Shown here: positions 17,874 through 26,293 of the stretch, one piece after another
How positions within the stretch are numbered: the stretch's first letter is position 1
How the letters are laid out: every line of letters starts with the position of its first letter
Source of the DNA: Chloroflexota bacterium
GTDB lineage: Bacteria > Chloroflexota > Anaerolineae > Anaerolineales > E44-bin32
DNA length: 36,096 nucleotides
Assembly (NCBI GenBank): GCA_027298025.1
Contig: JAPUGV010000129.1
Location: forward strand, 1-36,096
Direction: 5' to 3'
Made by a program: the position numbers and the translations under genes
Notes under the pieces: model-generated
What the model was told of the DNA's origin: nothing
Seen by the model: the letters and a program-made list of their open reading frames with translations, nothing else
The model's database searches: none

Positions 17874-19058
17874 GTGAGCCCCGCTCCGGCAACCGAACGT
17901 GTGCTTATCGTAGATGAAGATCCCGATGTGCTGGATCTGCTGTCGCGCCAGGTGCTCGTGCCGCTGGGATACGAGGTGGCAACTGCGAACGAAGCCGGTG
18001 CCGCGATTCAGCAGGCGGTGTCTTTCTCACCGGATCTGATCGTGGCCAGTCTCATGTTGCCCGGTCTAAGTGGAAAGGATCTGCTGGTCGCGCTGCGATC
18101 GCAGGGCTTGGATGTTCCCGTGCTAGTTACGGCGGAGGAGGGCCAGGAGGCGGACGCCATCCAGGCGTTCCGACTGGGCGCTAGAGACTACTTGGTCAAG
18201 CCGCTGCGAGAGGCCGAAGTGCTGGCAGCCATTGAGCGTGCCCTGAAAGAAGTCCGCTTGAGCCACCAAACTAAGCAGCTTGCGGCTGAGCTGGCGGAGA
18301 GCCATCGCCAACTCGAGCAGCGGGTTCGGGAACTCACCACCATCTACGGGATCGGTAAGGCCGTAACTTCCACCACGAATCAGCGCGATCTATTCGATAA
18401 GCTGATGGCGAGCAGCCTCAACGTAACGAACGCGGATATGGGGTGGGTGCTGCTCCTGGACGAAGACAGCGGCCACCTGTACATGCGCGCGCAGCGCGGA
18501 ATGCCGCAAGCGCTAGCAAACAAACTCCATCAACCGTGGGATGACGGCGTGAGCTCCCTGGTCATGCTCTCCGCAGAGACGCTCAGCATTCACGGCGACG
18601 GACTGCGGCAATTCAAACTGGCTCGCTTCGCGAAGGCGGCCCTGATCGTCCCGATCAAAGCGCGCGAGGAAGCCATCGGAGTAATCACCGTCGCCCGAGA
18701 AGAGGCCAAGCCGTTTTCGGAGCCAAATCAGCGAATGTTGGAAGCACTCTCCGACTATGCGTCCATTTCACTGATCAACTCGCGACTGTTTCAGGCCCTC
18801 ACCGGTCGGGCAGAGCAGTTGCAGGAAGTGGTGGATGAGACTCGAAGCGGCATGCAAGATCAAGTGGCATGGGTGAAGCGGGTGCGCGCGGAGCTTAAAG
18901 GATTGCAGGAACAGATCCCCGACCTGCTGAAAAGTTCGGAACACCCCTCCCAGCGTAAGCGACTCCAGGTTCTGAGCGGCGATGTCGAAACCATGCTGCA
19001 GGAACTGGACGAAATGCCACACCTCCAGACCGCGACCGCTCCCTCTCTAACTGCCTGA
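17874..19058 (+). CDS. Receiver-GAF protein with degenerate receiver (Asp to Ser)
   Basis: LIVDEDPDVLDLL, SPDLIVASLMLPGLSG (Ser at Asp position), LVTAEEG, DYLVKPL; GAF domain follows; GTG start. Confidence 0.88.
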   Translation: MSPAPATERVLIVDEDPDVLDLLSRQVLVPLGYEVATANEAGAAIQQAVSFSPDLIVASLMLPGLSGKDLLVALRSQGLDVPVLVTAEEGQEADAIQAFRLGARDYLVKPLREAEVLAAIERALKEVRLSHQTKQLAAELAESHRQLEQRVRELTTIYGIGKAVTSTTNQRDLFDKLMASSLNVTNADMGWVLLLDEDSGHLYMRAQRGMPQALANKLHQPWDDGVSSLVMLSAETLSIHGDGLRQFKLARFAKAALIVPIKAREEAIGVITVAREEAKPFSEPNQRMLEALSDYASISLINSRLFQALTGRAEQLQEVVDETRSGMQDQVAWVKRVRAELKGLQEQIPDLLKSSEHPSQRKRLQVLSGDVETMLQELDEMPHLQTATAPSLTA

Positions 19059-19154
19059 GCGCAGCCATCGACGCGGGTACCATATTCGCGCGCCCACGAG
19101 CGTGCTAGGATCAAACGGCTGGCCAGCTTCATGCAACCTCCTCGGAAATAAAAT

Positions 19155-21080
19155 ATGGGTAAACCCCTGATACTCATCGCGGACGACAGTCCGGACATGC
19201 GCCTTTACCTGGAAGAGGCGGTGTTAGGCCCTGCTGGCTATGAGGTGAAAACCGTCGGCGATGGGATGTCGGCACTTACGCTGGCGAGGGAGATTGACCC
19301 GGATGTCGTGATCACCGACTATCAGATGCCGAATCTGACCGGCCTCGAATTGGTCCGTCGCATCTGCTCAGATCTACCCCATCCCCCCGTCATCATGATG
19401 ACCAGTGCGCCCAGCGAGATGCTGGCGGTGGAGGCCATGCGGGCCGGCGCTTTTGATTTCCTCTCCAAGCCTTTTGAAGCGGAGCTCATGCTCGCGGCAG
19501 TGGGCAGGGCGCTCTCCCAGCGCAGGCGATGGATGGAGATCATCGAGGCCCACACGAATGCCAGCGAGACGGCCGAGACACTGAAACGCAGACTGGAGGA
19601 ATTCGAAACCCTGGCGCTGATTGGTCGCACCGTTACGGCTACGTTGGACCACAACGAGGTGCTGACGGCAGTAGTGGATGAGGCGGTGCGGTTGACCGGA
19701 GCAGAAGAAGGCAGCCTGTTGCTTATCGATGAGGCCACGGGCGAGCTCTATATGCGGGCCTCGAAGAACTTCGATGAGGTCTTCGCCCGCACGTTTCGGC
19801 TGCAAGTCGAAGACTCGCTGGCGGGCCAGGCCATCGAGTCGGGTGAGCCTGTGCTGCTGGATGAGCAGACGCCCCAGAAGATCAAGACCTCCTACTTGGT
19901 TCATTCCCTGATTTACGTGCCGCTGAATGCACGCGGCCGAACGATCGGTGTTTTGGGGGTTGACAATCGCAAGGCGGGGCGCACGTTGACCCACGCAGAC
20001 GTAACGATCATGACTGCCATGGCAGATTATGCGGCCATCGCAATCGAAAACGCGCGCCTGTTCAACAGCTCGGAAGCGGAGCGTCGAAAGCTGGAAACGA
20101 TATTGGCACGCGTCGAAAATGGCGTGATTGTCGTCGACCCCGAGAACCGACTACTCATCATGAATCGGACCGCGCGTGAAGCCTTTGGAGTGAACGGAAA
20201 TTGGAACGGCTGTCCGGTCAACGAGATCATCGAGGATCCAAGGGTACTGGCCTTGTTGCGTGCCTCGGGCGGAGTTTCGAAAAGAGAGGAAATAGAACTC
20301 GAGGACGGCAGAGTGTTCAACGCCCAACGTACCCCCATCGAAGGCATCGGGCAAGCGATCGTGATGCAAGATATCACGCACCTCAAGGAATTGGATCGCA
20401 TCAAGTCGGAATTCGTCACAACGGTTTCGCACGACTTGCGCTCTCCCCTGACGGCCATACTCGGCTATGTCGAACTGATAGAACGTTCCGGCGGGTTGAG
20501 TAAGCAGCAGGAGGAGTTCATTCATCGCGTCCAACTCAGCGTGAGTCAGATCACGGACCTGGTGAGCAATCTGCTGGATTTAGGGCGAATCGAGGCGGGC
20601 CTGGACGAGGCCAAGGAGAACACGCCCGTCATGGTGCTGGCGCGCTATGCGCTTGAAAGCATGCGAAGTACTGCAGAAAGTAAGGGTCTGAGCCTGGAGT
20701 CGGATCTTCCGGAAGAGTTACCGATGGTCCTGGGAGCTCCCATCCGGCTGAGACAAATGATCGGCAACCTGCTCGACAATGCGATCAAATACACTCCACC
20801 CGGAGGTTTGGTACAGATCGAAGGCGAGGGGGAGGGCGACCAGGTGATCCTGCGCGTGAGAGATTCGGGCCCCGGAATACCGACTGCCGATCAGCCGTAC
20901 CTGTTTGATAAGTTCTTCCGGGCAAGCAACGCCCCCGAGGATCTACCCGGAACGGGACTTGGCCTCTCGATCGTCAAGTCTATCGTGGACAACCACGACG
21001 GTCGAATTTGGGTTGAGTCCGCTTTAGGTGAGGGAACGACCTTTACGGTCGTGCTGCCCATCGCCGAATCCCTAGAGTAA
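19155..21080 (+). CDS. Receiver-GAF-PAS hybrid sensor histidine kinase
   Basis: Receiver ADDSPD/VVITDYQMP/FLSKPF; GAF; PAS; HisKA SHDLRSPLTAILGYVELI; HATPase IGNLLDNAIKYTPPGG, DSGPGIP, GTGLGLSIVKSIV. Confidence 0.95.
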   Translation: MGKPLILIADDSPDMRLYLEEAVLGPAGYEVKTVGDGMSALTLAREIDPDVVITDYQMPNLTGLELVRRICSDLPHPPVIMMTSAPSEMLAVEAMRAGAFDFLSKPFEAELMLAAVGRALSQRRRWMEIIEAHTNASETAETLKRRLEEFETLALIGRTVTATLDHNEVLTAVVDEAVRLTGAEEGSLLLIDEATGELYMRASKNFDEVFARTFRLQVEDSLAGQAIESGEPVLLDEQTPQKIKTSYLVHSLIYVPLNARGRTIGVLGVDNRKAGRTLTHADVTIMTAMADYAAIAIENARLFNSSEAERRKLETILARVENGVIVVDPENRLLIMNRTAREAFGVNGNWNGCPVNEIIEDPRVLALLRASGGVSKREEIELEDGRVFNAQRTPIEGIGQAIVMQDITHLKELDRIKSEFVTTVSHDLRSPLTAILGYVELIERSGGLSKQQEEFIHRVQLSVSQITDLVSNLLDLGRIEAGLDEAKENTPVMVLARYALESMRSTAESKGLSLESDLPEELPMVLGAPIRLRQMIGNLLDNAIKYTPPGGLVQIEGEGEGDQVILRVRDSGPGIPTADQPYLFDKFFRASNAPEDLPGTGLGLSIVKSIVDNHDGRIWVESALGEGTTFTVVLPIAESLE

Positions 21081-21098
21081 AGCAGCGGAATAAGTATT

Positions 21099-21137
21099 GC
21101 CTCCACCGGTGTGGTGAGGGGATTTCCCGGTGGAGGC
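21099..21137. terminator. Terminator-like hairpin after histidine kinase gene
   Basis: Perfect 11-bp inverted repeat GCCTCCACCGG / CCGGTGGAGGC. Confidence 0.5.
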
Positions 21138-21282
21138 GTTTGCCAAAGGAGGGCTGAGCGTTTGTGCTCTGTCTCCGAACCTATAATAACGCCCGGGGAG
21201 GAGGTCCTGCATTAATGAATGTCAGGGCAGGGTGTGACAATCATCACCTGTACCTCTATCTCTGGATGGGGATTGAGGCCTT

Positions 21283-22509
21283 ATGTCCGGTGACCTGAGA
21301 CGACGCCTTGAGCGGCTTGAGCGTGGACGACCACGCCCGCGGGCTCGAACTCGCCGCCGCGCCGGGGCTCAGGACCTGCCGCCCGGCGAGGAAGTTGAAA
21401 CGGCGGAAGGTCTCGCCTACCGCATTGACACCCGCTACTCGGCCGACTATCGGCATGGACGAAGCTCGCTACAGGATGTGCTGTCCTATGCGCCAGGCCT
21501 GGCAGCGGAGGTGGCCAACGATGCGGGGCTCGAGCGTTCGAAGATCCAGCGCTGGGGCTTCGTCGATATCGAGACGACCGGTCTCTCAGGAGGGGCGGGT
21601 ACCCTGGGTTTCCTCATCGGCCTAGGCTCTTTCCAGAAGGGAGGGTTTACGCTGCGGCAGTACTTCCTGCGCGATCCAGAAGAGGAGGCGGCCGCGCTGC
21701 AGCTATTGCGTGCCGATCTTGAGGGCGTGGAGGGGATAGTGACCTTCAACGGGCGGACGTTCGACCTACCCATACTTGAATCGCGTTATACCATCGCACT
21801 GCGGGATCGTTGGAAGCTCTCCGCTCGGCCGCATCTCGATCTGCTGTATCCCTCGCGCCGACTATGGAGCAAGACCCTGGTCAACTGCCGGCTCAGCACG
21901 CTGGAGCGGCATGTGCTCCAAGTTGAACGAACCGAAGAAGACGTGCCAGGCGAGCTGATTCCGGGAATGTACCTGGACTATCTCCGGACGGGGGATGCCT
22001 CCGACATGGCGCGCGTGATCTACCACAACGCGATCGACATCCTATCTCTGGTCGGGCTTTCATCGGTTGTCCTGAACCGCCACCGCTTACCGGATCCAAC
22101 GGGGCTTTCGGAAGGAGAGGCTTTGGCTGTGGCCCGCTGGCACGAGGCGGCGGGGCGGATTCCGGAATCAGAAGCGGCCTACCGAGCGGCCGTGAGCGGA
22201 GCTCCAAATGGCGCGCTCCATGCCGAGGCGCTCAAACACCTGACTGCGCTGCTGAAGCGTCAGAACCGGAGGCCGGAGGCGCTACCGGCCTGGGCCGAGT
22301 GGCACCGTACGGCGCCGGACGACCCGTTCCCTTGCATCGAACTAGCGATGTACTACGAGTGGGAGGCCAGGTCCCTGGCCGAGGCTTTGAAGTGGGCCGA
22401 AGTAGCGCTAAATGTCGTGGAGGCCTGGCCGAAAGGGTGGAGGCGAGAACAGCGCATTGCCGAGATTGAGCATCGCATCCATCGGCTGCAACGAAAGCTT
22501 GCGAGTTAG
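21283..22509 (+). CDS. YprB/MrfB-like RNase H-fold 3'-5' exonuclease (DEDDh) with C-terminal TPR-like region
   Basis: GFVDIETTGLSGGAGTLGFLIGLG, TFNGRTFDLPILESRY, YHNAIDILSL (D, E, D, H, D residues present). Confidence 0.87.
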   Translation: MSGDLRRRLERLERGRPRPRARTRRRAGAQDLPPGEEVETAEGLAYRIDTRYSADYRHGRSSLQDVLSYAPGLAAEVANDAGLERSKIQRWGFVDIETTGLSGGAGTLGFLIGLGSFQKGGFTLRQYFLRDPEEEAAALQLLRADLEGVEGIVTFNGRTFDLPILESRYTIALRDRWKLSARPHLDLLYPSRRLWSKTLVNCRLSTLERHVLQVERTEEDVPGELIPGMYLDYLRTGDASDMARVIYHNAIDILSLVGLSSVVLNRHRLPDPTGLSEGEALAVARWHEAAGRIPESEAAYRAAVSGAPNGALHAEALKHLTALLKRQNRRPEALPAWAEWHRTAPDDPFPCIELAMYYEWEARSLAEALKWAEVALNVVEAWPKGWRREQRIAEIEHRIHRLQRKLAS

Positions 22510-23348
22510 CCCGAAGGGACCTCCGTCTCCTGCCGCACCGTATGGTATAGGTGCTCGGCCTTGAGTTCGTGCAGCGTGTAGCACGGGGCTCCCAGTCTTT
22601 CTGCCACGGAACTGGCCAGCCCCTGATCGAATGCAGCGTGCTCCATGTTGATCACCACCGCGCGGATCTCGTTCTTGCGAAGCCGGTCCGCCACAAGCAT
22701 GGCTTCCTCTTGAGGCGGCAAATCCCCCATGGAGACATTTCCGGCCCCATCGGTCAGCAACACCATCAACGGCAGGACCTCCGGATGACTCAGCTTCTCC
22801 TTGGAGAATGTTTCAAGAGCCAGGGTCAGTCCGGCGGACAGTGGAGTCTTCCCACCCACCGGGATGTCCGCCAGGGCGTGCTGTGCCAGATGGATTGAGT
22901 TCGTAGGCGGCAGCACCGTCAGCGCACGATCTTTCTGGAATACGACCAGTCCCACGCGATCCCGACGCTGGTAGGCATCGTTGAGCAGCGAAAGAATAGC
23001 GCCCTTGGTGGCCGACATGCGCTCGGCGACTGCCATGGACCACGAGGCATCGACCACAAAGAGGATCAGGTTAGAGGCCTTCCGAATGCGTACCTTGCGG
23101 AACAGATCGGAGGGCCGGATGGCAAAGGCCACGCGCTTTTTCGTTCGATGCTTCTGATGAGGGGCAGCGGCGCGTATGGTGGCGTCGAATGCGATATCGG
23201 AGGTGATGTCCTCTGCCGGCCGCGCGGCAATGTATCGGCCGCGCTTTCGATCCGACCGCGTGAGCGTTCTGCGGCCACTTTGCTTGCGGGTCATGCGGTC
23301 TATGGGATTTTGCAAGCGCCGGGGGATAAACGCGGCGCCGACCTTCAC
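22506..23348 (-). CDS. VWA domain (ChlD/BchD-type C-terminal half), possibly expressed as a frameshift fusion with the upstream AAA+ ORF
   Basis: MIDAS NLILFVVDASWSMAVAERM, LLTDGAGN; open frame extends upstream past the GTG to the A7 tract. Confidence 0.85.
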   Translation of the reverse strand: MKVGAAFIPRRLQNPIDRMTRKQSGRRTLTRSDRKRGRYIAARPAEDITSDIAFDATIRAAAPHQKHRTKKRVAFAIRPSDLFRKVRIRKASNLILFVVDASWSMAVAERMSATKGAILSLLNDAYQRRDRVGLVVFQKDRALTVLPPTNSIHLAQHALADIPVGGKTPLSAGLTLALETFSKEKLSHPEVLPLMVLLTDGAGNVSMGDLPPQEEAMLVADRLRKNEIRAVVINMEHAAFDQGLASSVAERLGAPCYTLHELKAEHLYHTVRQETEVPSG

Positions 23349-23446
23349 ATCGTTTCCGCCCTCCCACCAACGGGCACTGAGAGAGTCGACGACGGTTTGT
23401 TCGGCGGGATTGGCCTGGCCGAGCTCCTTGCTATCTTGCTCGGGTT

Positions 23447-23490
23447 CCTGGGCTACGCCCCGGCGCTGACTTTTTTTCGGTTCGGATCCT
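23447..23490 (-). promoter_or_regulatory. Putative -1 programmed frameshift signal
   Basis: On the minus strand: AGGA (23490-23487), 9 nt, A_AAA_AAA (23477-23471) in phase with the 0 frame, 7 nt, hairpin CCGGGGC-GTA-GCCCAGG (23463-23447) that includes the 0-frame TAG. Confidence 0.6.
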
Positions 23491-24562
23491 GCTCTTCCAG
23501 TGGTTCGGGCTCCGACTCGGGCGAACCGGCGGCCTGGTTCTGGATCTGCTCGATCCGATCCTCCAGATCGGTGAGCTTAATCTCGGCCTGCTGGAACGGA
23601 CCGCGCCTCAGCCGATGAGGAAGTGCCAGCTCGGCCGCGCGGGCGATATCGGTTTCATCGATCGCCCGTCGGCCCTCATATGCCGCATGAGCCTTGGCGG
23701 CTTTCAAGATCACCAGGTCCGCTCGATGTCCGTCGACGTGTAGTGAGGAGGTGAGAGCCGCGATGGCGTGTAGGTTCACTGCTTCGTAGCTCACTTTGTC
23801 GACCCATTCCCGCGCAGATTCGATGCGTTGGGAGAGCTTCAGTTCACTCTCGATCCACTCTTCGCGGAAGCCCACCGGGTCTTCCTCAAAGGCCAAATTG
23901 CGCTTCATGATGGCCACCCGATCCCCCGGGTCTGAAAGCCCTCGAATATCGACAGAAAGTGCAAAGCGATCGAGCAGTTGCGGCCTCAGATCCCCTTCTT
24001 CCGGATTCATGGTACCGACCAGGATGTATCGGGACGGATGACTGAAGGAAATCCCCTCTCGTTCGACGATATTCATGCCCAGGGCAGCTGAGTCCAACAA
24101 TAGATCCACGACATGATCGTCCAGCAGATTGACTTCATCGATGTAGAGTAAGCCGCGGTTGGCAGAAGCGAGCACACCGGGATCGAAGTGCCGCTCACCT
24201 TCCTTGATAGCACGCTCGATATCCAGGGTGCCGACCACCCGGTCTTCGGTGGCAGAAACCGGCAGATCGACAAATGAGGTGCGGAAGACCTCCGTGAGCA
24301 GCTCTTCGCCAGAAGCGGCTCGCTCGCGGCACTCCGTGCACCAGGTCGTCGGCTGCTCCGGATTGCATCTGAACCGACAATCGGCAACCACCCTGACCGC
24401 GGGAAGCAATGCGGCCAGCGCCCGTGCAGCCGTTGATTTGGCAGTACCCCGTTCGCCGCGGATCAAGACCCCGCCAATACGCGGATTGACGGCATTCAAT
24501 ACAAGCGCACGTAGCATGCGCTCCTGACCGACGATTGCAGTAAATGGATATACGGAAGCCAT
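23453..24562 (-). CDS. Magnesium/cobalt chelatase ChlI-type AAA+ subunit (0-frame product)
   Basis: YPFTAIVGQERMLRALVLNAVNPRIGGVLIRGERGTAKSTAARALAALLP, CNPEQPTTWCTEC, GLLYIDEVNLLDDHVVDLLLDSA, GTMNPEEGDLRPQLLDRF. Confidence 0.93.
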   Translation of the reverse strand: MASVYPFTAIVGQERMLRALVLNAVNPRIGGVLIRGERGTAKSTAARALAALLPAVRVVADCRFRCNPEQPTTWCTECRERAASGEELLTEVFRTSFVDLPVSATEDRVVGTLDIERAIKEGERHFDPGVLASANRGLLYIDEVNLLDDHVVDLLLDSAALGMNIVEREGISFSHPSRYILVGTMNPEEGDLRPQLLDRFALSVDIRGLSDPGDRVAIMKRNLAFEEDPVGFREEWIESELKLSQRIESAREWVDKVSYEAVNLHAIAALTSSLHVDGHRADLVILKAAKAHAAYEGRRAIDETDIARAAELALPHRLRRGPFQQAEIKLTDLEDRIEQIQNQAAGSPESEPEPLEEQDPNRKKVSAGA

Positions 24563-24637
24563 AGCTAGGTTCCTGGGCCTCAAACTCGGCCGCGGCGGGG
24601 CCGCGCGGCATTATACCGCACGAGATTTGGCGATAGG

Positions 24638-24666
24638 TTGTCAACCCCTATCAACGCCTTTATAAT
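24638..24666 (+). promoter_or_regulatory. Sigma70-like promoter upstream of rpsA
   Basis: TTGTCA (24638-24643), 17-nt spacer, TATAAT (24661-24666), 33 nt before ATG. Confidence 0.75.
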
Positions 24667-24699
24667 CCGTGAGCTGATCCGCCGGGGCAAATCCCGTCC

Positions 24700-26211
24700 A
24701 TGGTAGACGAGGAGAAGGAGAGCGCAGCGGGTGATGCAGAGGGTCAAGACGAAGAAGAACTTCACCCGATGGCCGCGCTCCTTGAGTCTGAAGATTATGA
24801 GCTGAATACGCCCAGGCGGGGCGAGATTCGCGTTGGCACTATTGTGCGCGCCACAGAAGCCGATGTCTTGGTAGACATCGGTGCAAAATCCGAAGGAGTA
24901 ATCTCCACCCGAGAGCTTGAGCAACTCCCCGAAGATCAGCGTGCAACCCTAGACGTCGGAAAAGAAATCAATGTTTACGTGATACGCCCAGGCGGCCGCA
25001 ACGGCGCGCCTGAGCTTTCCCTGGTGCGTGCCGAAGAAGAGCAGGACTGGCAGAAGGCGGAGCAACTGCTTGAGTCGAAGGAAATCTTTGAGGGCGAGGT
25101 CACTGGCTACAACAAGGGGGGTCTCATCGTCAAGATGGGTCAACTTAGAGGATTTGTTCCAGCCTCGCAGGTCAGCCTGTCCCGGCGGCGGCGCGCGGAC
25201 GGCGAGACGCCGGAAGACCGCTGGGGAAAGATGGTTGGGGAGCATCTGGTGGCCAAGGTCATCGAAGTTGACCGGCAACGCAATCGTTTGATCTTATCGG
25301 AGCGCTCGGCTGCGCGCGAAGCCCGCGAGGCGCTCAAGGAACGCCTCATATCCGAGTTGGCGCTTGGGGAAGTACGCACCGGGCATGTGATCAGCTTGGC
25401 CGACTTCGGAGCCTTTGTCGACATTGGTGGAGCGGATGGGTTGGTGCACATCTCGGAGATCTCGTGGAAGCGAGTGAGCAATCCTCGCGAGGTACTCAGC
25501 GTTGGGCAAGAAGTGAAGGTCAAGGTGCTCGGGGTAGACGCGGAGCGCAATCGCATCAGTTTGTCTATCCGGGAGCTCGAGGAAAATCCGTGGGAGATGA
25601 TCCTGGATCGATACGATGAGGGCCAGCTGGTGGAAGGCACGATCACTAAGCTCACAAAGTTCGGGGCGTTCGCCAAGCTGACGGGCCTGGAGGATTATGG
25701 CATCGAGGGGCTCGTGCATATCTCGGAGCTCTCCGATCGACATATCGCTCACCCAAGCGAGGTAGTTGAGGAAGGGCAAGTGCTGACCTTGCGAGTAATT
25801 CGTGTGGACGCCATCCGGCACCGAATTGGATTGAGCCTGAAGCGGGTGGAGTCTTCCGACTACGCTGATATGGATTGGGAAGCTGCGGTCCAGGAGACAG
25901 GCGACGTGTTAGAGGCAGAACCTGTGGCAGACTTCGATGCGGAGTTGGAGGCGGAAGAAGCCCTCGCAGGTGGGGTGGAGGATCTAGAACTCGCCGAGGG
26001 ACCCGAAGCTGGGACCGACGAGCCGGGAGCCGAATCCATTATCGAAATCCTGACTGAGAGTGAAGGTGACGAGGATCTTGAGCCAGCCCTCGCAGAAAAT
26101 GAAGGGGCAGAAGCTGGCGAGCTAGATCGTGGGCTGCAGGAGCACACCGAAATGCTAGAGGAGACGGGAGCGAATTCCGCCGAGCCGGAAGGGGCCGAAA
26201 CCCCTTCATAG
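24700..26211 (+). CDS. rpsA: 30S ribosomal protein S1-like, four S1 domains plus acidic C-terminal tail
   Basis: Four S1 repeats, e.g. GEVRTGHVISLADFGAFVDIGGADGLVHISEISW and GQLVEGTITKLTKFGAFAKL...GLVHISELS. Confidence 0.93.
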   Translation: MVDEEKESAAGDAEGQDEEELHPMAALLESEDYELNTPRRGEIRVGTIVRATEADVLVDIGAKSEGVISTRELEQLPEDQRATLDVGKEINVYVIRPGGRNGAPELSLVRAEEEQDWQKAEQLLESKEIFEGEVTGYNKGGLIVKMGQLRGFVPASQVSLSRRRRADGETPEDRWGKMVGEHLVAKVIEVDRQRNRLILSERSAAREAREALKERLISELALGEVRTGHVISLADFGAFVDIGGADGLVHISEISWKRVSNPREVLSVGQEVKVKVLGVDAERNRISLSIRELEENPWEMILDRYDEGQLVEGTITKLTKFGAFAKLTGLEDYGIEGLVHISELSDRHIAHPSEVVEEGQVLTLRVIRVDAIRHRIGLSLKRVESSDYADMDWEAAVQETGDVLEAEPVADFDAELEAEEALAGGVEDLELAEGPEAGTDEPGAESIIEILTESEGDEDLEPALAENEGAEAGELDRGLQEHTEMLEETGANSAEPEGAETPS

Positions 26212-26229
26212 GACGTTAATCCTGCCTCG

Positions 26230-26250
26230 GAGTCCCGGAGGGGACTCTTT
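26230..26250 (+). terminator. Weak hairpin between rpsA and clpC
   Basis: GAGTCCC-GGAG-GGGACTC-TTT. Confidence 0.5.
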
Positions 26251-26293
26251 GGTAAAATCGAGAAGCCGAAAGTACCTCACGGGAGAATAGTTC

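Noticed and set aside
25140-25821. Minus-strand ORFs of 175-178 aa within rpsA
   Set aside because: Antisense to clear S1 domains; low-complexity composition.
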